Of a DNA stretch of 64,000 nucleotides, positions 21,703-28,199 are shown in pieces. The notes under the pieces were generated by a model, which saw nothing but the letters and a program-made list of their open reading frames with translations, did no database searches and was not told the DNA's origin. The position numbers and the translations under genes were made by a program. Every line of letters starts with the position of its first letter. Position 1 is the stretch's first letter. This DNA is from Actinomadura fibrosa (GTDB lineage: Bacteria; Actinomycetota; Actinomycetes; Streptosporangiales; Streptosporangiaceae), in contig NZ_CAACUY010000001.1 of assembly GCF_900659615.1 (NCBI RefSeq), positions 124,001 to 188,000 of the forward strand, read 5' to 3'.

Positions 21703-22785
21703 ATGGACGAGCTCCAGATGATCGCCACGATGCTGGACGAGCCGCCGGCTCCCGAGTCGGAGGCGGCCGGCCGCCGCGCGCTGACCGAGGGGATCCGGAA
21801 CCCGCGCCGGCCGCGCCGCGCGCCGGCCCGGCTGCGCTGGCCGGTGCTCGGGGGACTGGGCCTGGGCGCGGTCGCGGCGAGCGTCGCGGGCGCGGTGCTG
21901 CTGTCGTCCGGCACCGCCCCCCGAGCCCCCGGCGCGCCCCAGGCGGAGCCGATGTCGGCCCGGACGGTCCTGCTGTCCGCCGCCGGGAAGGCCGAGTCGG
22001 CACCGGCCTCGGGCAAGTACTGGCACGTCAAGACGGTCTTCGCCATCCCCACCAAGGTCGGGCCGAAGAAGAACCCGTACTGGATGGACTCCCAGCGGGT
22101 GGACGAGACCTGGGCCACGCGCGACGGGCGGTCCTGGACCGGGTTCCGCGAGGTGGGCGCGCGTCCCCACACGCCCGCGGACGCGTCCGCCTGGAAGCGC
22201 GACGGCTCCCCCACCAAGTGGAACCTCGGCCGGGCCGACACCACGCGGGGCGAGACGCTCGTCCTCAGCGTCGCCCCGAAACAGGGCGGGCTCATCGCCG
22301 CGAAGGGCGGGGACACGTTCTCGGTGTGCGAGCGCGCCCTCACCTTCAAGCAGGTGCAGGCCCTGCCGGCCGAGCCGGGAGCCCTCAAGGACCGGCTGGC
22401 CCAGTACCTGCGCACTTCGCCCGACGGTGCCCCCCAGAATGTCAGTGACGGCCTCGGGCAGTGCCTCGTCGGACTCCTGGCGGACGTCCCGGCGCCGCCC
22501 AAGGTGCGCGGCGCCGCCTACCGGGCACTGGCGGCGCTCCCCGCCGTGAAGGCCGCCGGGCGGACCACCGACGACCGCGGCCGTAAGGGCGTCGCGCTCG
22601 TGGTCACCGGCACCGGCCGGGCCCCGGTCGTCCGCCTCGTCGTCGATCCCGCGACGTCGCTGGTGCTGTCCAGGTCGGTCGAGCAGACCGGGAAGCTGGC
22701 GGCGATCAAGCAGAAGTCCGTCAAGACCACCTTCCTGGAGGCCGGCTGGACGGACGCCGGACCGCACGTCCCGTCCGTCCCGTAA
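21703..22785 (+). CDS. CU044_5270-like membrane-anchored protein, probable anti-sigma partner (module 2)
   Basis: The 360-aa protein has a cytoplasmic N-terminus (MDELQMIATMLDEPPAPESE), one membrane helix (about 48-66, VLGGLGLGAVAASVAGAVLL) and an outer domain that starts ARTVLLSAAGKAESAPASGKYWHVKT. The position after an ECF sigma gene, the single helix and the conserved LLAAAxKAExxPxGxYW start match the CU044_5270 pattern. Two Cys residues (in FSVCERAL and GLGQCLVG) may form a disulfide outside. Anti-sigma function is inferred. A strong terminator follows at 22801. Confidence 0.8.
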   Translation: MDELQMIATMLDEPPAPESEAAGRRALTEGIRNPRRPRRAPARLRWPVLGGLGLGAVAASVAGAVLLSSGTAPRAPGAPQAEPMSARTVLLSAAGKAESAPASGKYWHVKTVFAIPTKVGPKKNPYWMDSQRVDETWATRDGRSWTGFREVGARPHTPADASAWKRDGSPTKWNLGRADTTRGETLVLSVAPKQGGLIAAKGGDTFSVCERALTFKQVQALPAEPGALKDRLAQYLRTSPDGAPQNVSDGLGQCLVGLLADVPAPPKVRGAAYRALAALPAVKAAGRTTDDRGRKGVALVVTGTGRAPVVRLVVDPATSLVLSRSVEQTGKLAAIKQKSVKTTFLEAGWTDAGPHVPSVP

Positions 22786-22800
22786 GGCGGTCGGTGCGGA

Positions 22801-22840
22801 CGCGACCGCCCCGGCCCGAAGCGGAGCCGGGGCGGTCGCG
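22801..22840. terminator. terminator between module 2 and the hydroxyacyl-CoA dehydrogenase gene
   Basis: A perfect 15-bp stem (22801-22815 with 22826-22840) and 10-base loop sits between convergent genes, 15 bases after the plus-strand stop. Confidence 0.8.
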
Positions 22841-22853
22841 CGAGCGCGCACCG

Positions 22854-24398
22854 TCAGAGCAGGTCGGACGGGCTCGTCCCGGGTTCCGTGAGGGGGAGGC
22901 CGAGGGCGGCGCGCTCGGTCAGCCAGCCGCTCGGACGGTACCGGGGGTCGCCGGTGGCCTCGTGGAGGCCGCGCAGCACGTCCAGGACGAGCCGCCCGCC
23001 GACCTGGTCGCCCCACTCCAGCGGCCCGCGCGGGTAGCCGAGGCCGAGCCGCACCCCCGTGTCGATGTCGGCGGGCCGTGCGAGCCGCTGCTCGGCGATC
23101 CCGCAGGCGACGTTGACGATCGAGGCGAGCAGCCGCTGCGCCACGGACGCGTGCGCGTCCCGGACCACGCTCACGGACCGTCCGGTCGCGGCCAGGGTCG
23201 CGAGGGCGGCGCGGCCCGCCTCCTTGTCCACGCCCGGGTGCACGGCGAGGACGAGCCGGGTGAAGAACCCGCCGAGCGGATCGATGCCGAAGGTGCGGTC
23301 GGCGGGCAGCCCTTCGGCCGCGGCGAGGTCGACGACACTCCGCCCGTAGGGGGCCACAAGACAGATCGCCTCGCCGGACGGTCCGTCCCCCGACTCGACC
23401 TCCACATCCGCCTCTGTGAGCAGTGCCCCCAGCTGTTCCCGGACCCCCGCCTCCTGGTCGTGAACCCACACCGGACGAGGCGCGACGTCCGGAGCGGTGA
23501 TCTCCGGGGGCTCCTGCTTGGCGCCGTCCACGTACGTGTAGAAGCCCTCACCCGTCTTACGGCCGAGCAGGCCCGCCTCCATCCGCGCCCGCGCGAGCCG
23601 GGACGGACGGAACCGCGGCTCGGTGTAGAAACCCGTCCAGATCGACTCCATCACCGGGTGCGACACGTCCAGCCCGGTCAGGTCGAGCAGCTCGCACGGC
23701 CCCATCTTCAACCCGAGGACGTCCCGCGCGATCCGGTCGACGTCCACGGGCTCGGCGACGCCTTCGGACAGGATCTGGAGCGCCTCCGTGACCAGCCCCC
23801 GTCCGGCGTGGTTGACGAGGAAGCCGGGGGCGTCCGGGGCGAGCACGGGCTCGTGGCCGAGGCGCCGCACGAGGTCCGCCAGCGCGTCCGGGATCCAGCC
23901 CGCCGTCCGCGCGCCCGGGATCACCTCGACCACCCGCATCAGCGGCACCGGGTTGAAGAAGTGCAGGCCCGCCAGCCGGGACGGGTCGGCCAGCCCCGCG
24001 CCGATCGCCGTCACCGGCAGCGAGCTCGTGTTGGTCGCGAGCACCGTGTGCTCCGGGACGACCTTCTCCAGCGCCGCGAACAGCTCGCGCTTCACCCCGA
24101 GGTCCTCCTGGACGGCCTCGATCACGAGGTCGCAGTCCTGGAACGGGGTCAGCGGCTCGCCGACCACCCGGAGCCGCTCCTTCGCCGCGGCGGCGTCCGC
24201 CAGCGACATCCGCCCCTTCCCGGTCAGCCTGTCGAACATCGCGCCGACGTGCTCGACCGCGCTCAGCACGGCCTCCAGCCGGATGTCGGCCAGCTCGACG
24301 GTCAGCCCGCCCGCCGCGGCGAGCTGCGCGATCCCGCGCCCCATCGCCCCGCTGCCGATCACCCGGACCGTCGCCACCCGCTCGGCCCACCGCTCCAT
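22854..24398 (-). CDS. 3-hydroxyacyl-CoA dehydrogenase, long PaaH/PaaC-like form
   Basis: The 514-aa product starts with a Rossmann motif (VIGSGAMGRGIAQ, about 12-24), continues with NTSSLPVT and HFFNPVPLMRVVEVI (about 145) of the NAD-binding domain, then DAPGFLVNHAGRGLVTEAL and a C-terminal hydroxyacyl-CoA dehydrogenase helical domain that is repeated. The length of about 500 residues is typical of PaaH/PaaC-type enzymes rather than the 280-residue short form. It oxidises 3-hydroxyacyl-CoA (beta-oxidation or phenylacetate pathway) in the cytosol. ATG 24398 gives the family start. It is divergent from the thiolase, 130 bp apart. Confidence 0.9.
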   Translation of the reverse strand: MERWAERVATVRVIGSGAMGRGIAQLAAAGGLTVELADIRLEAVLSAVEHVGAMFDRLTGKGRMSLADAAAAKERLRVVGEPLTPFQDCDLVIEAVQEDLGVKRELFAALEKVVPEHTVLATNTSSLPVTAIGAGLADPSRLAGLHFFNPVPLMRVVEVIPGARTAGWIPDALADLVRRLGHEPVLAPDAPGFLVNHAGRGLVTEALQILSEGVAEPVDVDRIARDVLGLKMGPCELLDLTGLDVSHPVMESIWTGFYTEPRFRPSRLARARMEAGLLGRKTGEGFYTYVDGAKQEPPEITAPDVAPRPVWVHDQEAGVREQLGALLTEADVEVESGDGPSGEAICLVAPYGRSVVDLAAAEGLPADRTFGIDPLGGFFTRLVLAVHPGVDKEAGRAALATLAATGRSVSVVRDAHASVAQRLLASIVNVACGIAEQRLARPADIDTGVRLGLGYPRGPLEWGDQVGGRLVLDVLRGLHEATGDPRYRPSGWLTERAALGLPLTEPGTSPSDLL

Positions 24399-24528
24399 CG
24401 CCGCCTCCTCGGTCGCCTGCCGTCCCGTGCATTCAATACTCCGCGGAGCGGAAGGGCGGCGGCGGCCCGCCCGCCCGCCGCGTCGTACGCTGCGAAGTGC
24501 CCCCTGCGTCCCCACCCGAGGAGCGACC

Positions 24529-25740
24529 ATGCGCGACGTGGTGATCTGCGAGCCGCTGCGGACCCCCATCGGCCGGTTCGGCGGCATGTTCAAGGACGTC
24601 TCGCCGGTCGAGCTCGCCGCGACCGTCATCAGGGCCCTCGTGGAGCGCACCGGCCTGCCCGGCGACGCGATCGACGAGGTGATCCTCGGGAACTGCAACC
24701 CGAACGCCGACGCCCCCGCCATCGGCCGCGTCGCCGCGCTGGACGCCGGACTCCCCGTCGAGGTCGGCGGCAGCCAGGTGGACCGGCGCTGCGGCTCGGG
24801 CCTCCAGGCCGTCCTGGACGCCGCCATGCAGATCCAGACCGGCGTCAGCGACCTGGTCATCGCGGGCGGCACGGAGAGCATGAGCCGCGCGCCGTTCTAC
24901 ACGACCGAGGCGCGCTGGGGGATCCGCGGCCCCGGCCTCGAACTGAAGGACGCGCTCGCCCAGGGCCGCGTCACCGCCGGCGGCGTCAACCACCCCGTCC
25001 CCGGCGGGATGCTGGAGACCGCCGAGAACCTGCGCCGCGAGTACGGCATCCCCCGCGAGGAGCAGGACGAGGTCGCCGTCCGCTCGCATCGGCGGGCCGT
25101 CGCCGCGCAGCGCTCCGGGGCGTTCGCGGAGGAGATCGTCCCCGTGACCGTCCGGGGCCGCAAGGGCGACACCGTCTTCGACACCGACGAGCACCCGCGC
25201 CCCGACACGTCCCTGGAGGGGCTCGCGAAGCTCCGTCCCGTCCTCGGCAAAAGCGACGACCAGGCCACCGTCACCGCGGGCAACGCCAGCGGCCAGAACG
25301 ACGCCGCCGCCGCGTGCGTCGTGACCACCCCCGAGCGCGCCGCCGAGCTGGGACTGCGCCCCCTCGTCCGCCTCGTGTCGTGGGGACGCGCCGGCGTGCC
25401 GCCGCGGACGATGGGCATCGGTCCCGTCCCGGCGACCGCGAAGGCCCTCGACGCCGCCGGGCTGACCCTCGCCGACATGGACCTGATCGAGCTGAACGAG
25501 GCGTTCGCCGCGCAGGTCCTCGCCGTCACCCGCGAGTGGGGCCTCAAGGACGCCGACTGGGACCGCGTCAACGTCAACGGCTCCGGCATCTCCCTCGGCC
25601 ACCCGGTCGGCGCGACCGGCGCGCGGATCCTCGCCACCCTCGCCCGCGAGATGGGACGCCGCGAGGCCCGCTACGGCCTGGAGACGATGTGCATCGGCGG
25701 CGGCCAAGGCCTCGCCGCCATCTTCGAACGCGTCGCCTGA
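24529..25740 (+). CDS. acetyl-CoA acyltransferase (thiolase)
   Basis: The 403-aa product has the nucleophile Cys in VDRRCGSGLQAV (about 89), the LIELNEAFAAQ signature (about 323), the catalytic His in SGISLGHPVGATGARI (about 355) and the second Cys in ETMCIGGGQG (about 386). The order and length fit degradative thiolases (FadA/PaaJ-like) that cleave 3-ketoacyl-CoA. ATG 24529 follows GAGGAG. It is paired divergently with the hydroxyacyl-CoA dehydrogenase, so both steps of a beta-oxidation turn are encoded side by side. Confidence 0.95.
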   Translation: MRDVVICEPLRTPIGRFGGMFKDVSPVELAATVIRALVERTGLPGDAIDEVILGNCNPNADAPAIGRVAALDAGLPVEVGGSQVDRRCGSGLQAVLDAAMQIQTGVSDLVIAGGTESMSRAPFYTTEARWGIRGPGLELKDALAQGRVTAGGVNHPVPGGMLETAENLRREYGIPREEQDEVAVRSHRRAVAAQRSGAFAEEIVPVTVRGRKGDTVFDTDEHPRPDTSLEGLAKLRPVLGKSDDQATVTAGNASGQNDAAAACVVTTPERAAELGLRPLVRLVSWGRAGVPPRTMGIGPVPATAKALDAAGLTLADMDLIELNEAFAAQVLAVTREWGLKDADWDRVNVNGSGISLGHPVGATGARILATLAREMGRREARYGLETMCIGGGQGLAAIFERVA

Positions 25741-25814
25741 CCCTCCCGCGGCGGCGCTCGACCGCGACTGCCCGGCGGTGCCCGGACGTCCGCGACGGGC
25801 GCCGCCGGGAGACG

Positions 25815-25937
25815 TCAGAACATCCCGCGATGCCGTCCCCGATAACGCGGCGGCCGCCGCCGCTCCACCGCGACCACGGTGACGACCGCCGTCAGCATCG
25901 CTCCGCCGAACGACACGACGGAGACGACCCCGATCAC
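25815..25937 (-). CDS. 40-aa single-span membrane peptide
   Basis: A GTG at 25937 overlaps the TGA of the upstream small gene (GTGA) and encodes VIGVVSVVSFGGAMLTAVVT, then an Arg-rich tail ending RGRHRGMF. The first 28 residues form one strongly hydrophobic helix, the rest is a positive cytosolic tail. Coupled start and clean hydrophobic-basic layout support a real small protein. No family recognised. Confidence 0.5.
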   Translation of the reverse strand: MIGVVSVVSFGGAMLTAVVTVVAVERRRPPRYRGRHRGMF

Positions 25938-26224
25938 CGCGCCACCTCCGGCCCGGTGGTGAGCAGCGCCCGGACCACCATCGCCGCGTCCGCGACCCGT
26001 TCCGCTTCGGCGACGGGCTGCCGCCACGACGTGAAGAACCACGCCCGCCCGCCGTCGTCCTCCCGCTCCCGGACGCTGACGACATCCGCCGGATGCGGCC
26101 CGCAGCACCCGGCGCCCTGCGGGTTCACGACGCGCAGCCCGTCCTCCGTCATGGACGCGTGCAACCCGTACACCCGCAGAACAACCCCCAGCGCCTCCAG
26201 CCGGGCCCTACAGTCGGGACTCAT
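25934..26224 (-). CDS. small hypothetical protein, 96 aa, beside the GntR gene
   Basis: The product starts MSPDCRARLEALGVVLRVYG, has a GAGCCGPHPADVVSV stretch with adjacent Cys and His, a WFFTSWRQP segment and a helical end. It is divergent from the small GntR regulator at 26385 and its stop overlaps the membrane peptide gene. Similar GntR-adjacent small proteins occur in actinomycetes, often near mobile or recently acquired DNA, but I know no function. ATG 26224 lacks a strong ribosome site. Confidence 0.6.
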   Translation of the reverse strand: MSPDCRARLEALGVVLRVYGLHASMTEDGLRVVNPQGAGCCGPHPADVVSVREREDDGGRAWFFTSWRQPVAEAERVADAAMVVRALLTTGPEVAR

Positions 26225-26255
26225 GGATCTGGCCTCTCTCGAAGGTCGGCTCCAA

Positions 26256-26291
26256 GGCCCCGGCACGGTGGTGACGCACCGTGCCGGGGCC
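26256..26291. terminator. 15-bp hairpin in the divergent region before the GntR gene
   Basis: A perfect stem (26256-26270 with 26277-26291) lies 32 bp upstream of the 96-aa gene start. It would be in that gene's leader, so it may be an attenuator rather than a terminator. Confidence 0.5.
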
Positions 26292-26317
26292 GTTCTGAAG
26301 GCTCCACGCTAGGGCAA

Positions 26318-26337
26318 GTGTCTTGGGGTGTCTTGGG
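26318..26337. promoter_or_regulatory. tandem 10-bp direct repeat, candidate GntR site
   Basis: GTGTCTTGGG occurs twice with no gap, and a degenerate third unit (ATTCTTGG) follows at 26348. The repeats sit 48-67 bp before the GntR start, in the shared divergent region, as expected for autoregulation. Confidence 0.4.
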
Positions 26338-26384
26338 ATTCTGCAAGATTCTTGGCAGTACCTGAGGGTGCTTAAAGTGTCACC

Positions 26385-26627
26385 ATGACCGAGTTGGACG
26401 GGATCGAGCCGCTGTACGAGCAGATCGCGGACATCCTCACGGCGCGGATCAGCGACGGGACGTATCCCCTGCGGTCGCGCATCCCGTCCGTCGTGTCCAT
26501 CGCCGAGGAGTTCGAGGTCGGCAAGTCCACGGCGGAGGCGGCGATGCGGCTGCTTCGCGAGCGCGGTCTCACGCGCGCCACGCACGGACGAGGCACGTTC
26601 GTGATCGCTAAGCCGTCCGACACCTGA
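26385..26627 (+). CDS. small GntR-family regulator, 80 aa
   Basis: The product is a lone GntR winged helix: PLYEQIADILTARISDGTYP (helix 1), RIPSVVSIAEEFEVGKSTAE (HTH) and LTRATHGRGTFVIA (wing). There is no effector domain after residue 78. Such truncated GntR proteins are frequent in actinomycetes and are usually local repressors. It is divergent from the 96-aa gene with 160 bp between, holding a hairpin and tandem repeats. ATG 26385 has no good ribosome site, so it may be leaderless. Confidence 0.85.
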   Translation: MTELDGIEPLYEQIADILTARISDGTYPLRSRIPSVVSIAEEFEVGKSTAEAAMRLLRERGLTRATHGRGTFVIAKPSDT

Positions 26628-26659
26628 CGTCCGATGGAAGTGGGCGGCTTTTCGGGCAC

Positions 26660-26688
26660 CTGACACGGTGGGCGGGCGCGTTCATAAT
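26660..26688 (+). promoter_or_regulatory. sigma-70 type promoter for a leaderless gene
   Basis: CTGACA (26660-26665), a 17-base spacer and CATAAT (26683-26688) match -35 and -10 consensus well. Transcription would begin about 7 bases later, at the GTG of 26695. Confidence 0.55.
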
Positions 26689-26694
26689 GATCGC

Positions 26695-27351
26695 GTGCTC
26701 GCCCTCCGGTACGGCTACGCCGTGACGCCCGTGCCCGCCGCGCAGGTGGCGCCCTGGGCCGCCGCCGACCTCCCGTCGTCCCGCTGGATGCCCATTCCGC
26801 CGGCGCTCCTGTTCGCCGCCGTCCCGCCGGCGCTCGCGCTCGTCGTGCTCGGCTGGGCCTGGGCCGTGGGCGGCGCTGGAGGCAGCGCCTTCCTCGCCAT
26901 CGTCGCGTACGTGGGACCGGTGGCCCTGCTCATCTGCGTCTTCATCCTCTTGGGGTCGGCGCTGGCGAACCAGCGGCTCGTCCGCCAGATGCGGGAGCTG
27001 ATCGAGCGGGAGCCGTGGCAGGCGTGGCCGTGCCGGGTCGAGCGCACGGGCGAGGAGGGCCAGGCGCGCCGCGTCGATGTCCGCGTGTCGCTGCTGGCCC
27101 CCGACCACAGCGTGGCCGCGCGGCACGACGCCCGGTTCCGGCCCGAGACGTGGCGGGCCATGACGGACGGCTACGGCGTCCTGCTGTTCGCCGGGGACGT
27201 GCGGTTCAACGGCGTCATCGCCGACCCGCGGACCCGGACCGCCCACCTGACCCACCCCGTCACCAAGGAGGAGGCGGGCGGGGATCGCGGCAACTCGGTC
27301 ATCGAGGACGAGCTGACCCGCCAGGCGATCGGCTGGATGTTCTCGCAGTGA
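26695..27351 (+). CDS. two-span membrane protein, hypothetical
   Basis: The 218-aa product begins with a short cytosolic or extracellular part, has two membrane helices (about 36-60, PALLFAAVPPALALVVLGWAW, and about 66-92), then a soluble domain of about 120 residues with WQAWPCRVERTG, FRPETWRAMTDGYGVLLFAGD and a predicted beta-rich pattern. GTG 26695 was chosen because a good promoter places the transcription start there. Another GTG at 26668 is in frame but has no ribosome site. I do not recognise the family. A DUF3592-like sensor or transporter accessory is possible. Confidence 0.7.
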   Translation: MLALRYGYAVTPVPAAQVAPWAAADLPSSRWMPIPPALLFAAVPPALALVVLGWAWAVGGAGGSAFLAIVAYVGPVALLICVFILLGSALANQRLVRQMRELIEREPWQAWPCRVERTGEEGQARRVDVRVSLLAPDHSVAARHDARFRPETWRAMTDGYGVLLFAGDVRFNGVIADPRTRTAHLTHPVTKEEAGGDRGNSVIEDELTRQAIGWMFSQ

Positions 27352-27378
27352 GCGGCCTCGGCTCGCGGTGGCCGAGGG

Positions 27379-27981
27379 TCAGGGGGCCGGCGGGGTCCAG
27401 GACGGGTCGCGGCCGGTGAGGGCGATCATGCGGTCGAGCGGCGTGGCGTCGTCCGGGACGGTGACGGTGGGGCCGAACAGGCCCGGGGTCCCGGCGCCGT
27501 CGTTCTCCCGCACCGCGGGTTCGACGAAGGCCAGGCAGGCCGCTATCTCGTCCGGGTCGCAGGCGTAGGGCTGCCCGATGGCCCGCGCGACGTCCCAGCC
27601 GTGGACGACGACCTCGTTCAGCGCGACCCTGCCCGCGACCTCGCCGGGCAGCTGGACGCCGCCGGCCTCGGTCATGCCCGTCCAGGCGTCCGGGGACCGC
27701 CAGGCGGCCCCGAGCGCGTCGAGCCGCTCCGGGACGCGGGCGCGCCAGTCGGGTTCCAGCCGGGAGGCGTCGCCGGACGGGCCGGTCGAGCCCATGCCGT
27801 CCGGCCATTTCTTGGACGCCGCCCACGTGAACGCCTGCGCCAGCCCGTTGACGTGGTCGATGAGGTCGCCGAGCGTGTAGTTCTCGCAGGGGGTGGGGGC
27901 GCCGAGGTCGGAGTCGCGCACGCGGGCGAGCAGCGCGCCGAGCCGGCGGGTGGCGGGGGCGAGGTCGGGATTCGTGGCCAT
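27379..27981 (-). CDS. TIGR03086 family (DinB/mycothiol maleylpyruvate isomerase-like) metal-binding protein
   Basis: The 200-aa product contains LGDLIDHVNGLAQAFTWAA with a conserved His, a central GRVALNEVVVHGWDVARAIG with His-Gly-Trp-Asp, and an ACLAFVEP end. These are the metal-binding His positions of the DinB-like mycothiol-dependent isomerase fold (TIGR03086). The ATG at 27981 has an AGGAG site. Members bind a divalent metal and use or transfer mycothiol in actinobacteria. The specific substrate is unknown. It is encoded alone and divergent from the Fe-S membrane protein. Confidence 0.85.
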   Translation of the reverse strand: MATNPDLAPATRRLGALLARVRDSDLGAPTPCENYTLGDLIDHVNGLAQAFTWAASKKWPDGMGSTGPSGDASRLEPDWRARVPERLDALGAAWRSPDAWTGMTEAGGVQLPGEVAGRVALNEVVVHGWDVARAIGQPYACDPDEIAACLAFVEPAVRENDGAGTPGLFGPTVTVPDDATPLDRMIALTGRDPSWTPPAP

Positions 27982-28105
27982 GGTGCTCCTTCGCCGTTCG
28001 GAAAGGGTCCTCGCCGTTGCAGACTCGTTGATCGCCCGATACTCATCGGTGCCATGAATCACCGAGGTTGGGGAATGACGCGACCTGCGCGTGTGACCGC
28101 ATAAG

Positions 28106-28119
28106 CTACTGCCGAGTAG
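28106..28119. promoter_or_regulatory. palindrome CTACTGCCGAGTAG before the Fe-S membrane protein gene
   Basis: Perfect 5-bp arms with a 4-base centre, 81 bp before the EtfD-like gene. It looks like a TetR-type operator. It may tie this gene to fatty-acid control, which is inference. Confidence 0.4.
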
Positions 28120-28199
28120 TATTCGGGACCCGGATGAAGTGCAGTCCGTCGCGAGCCCTACGCTGACTGCCATCGCCCGTACCCCAGGAGGACGGAACA

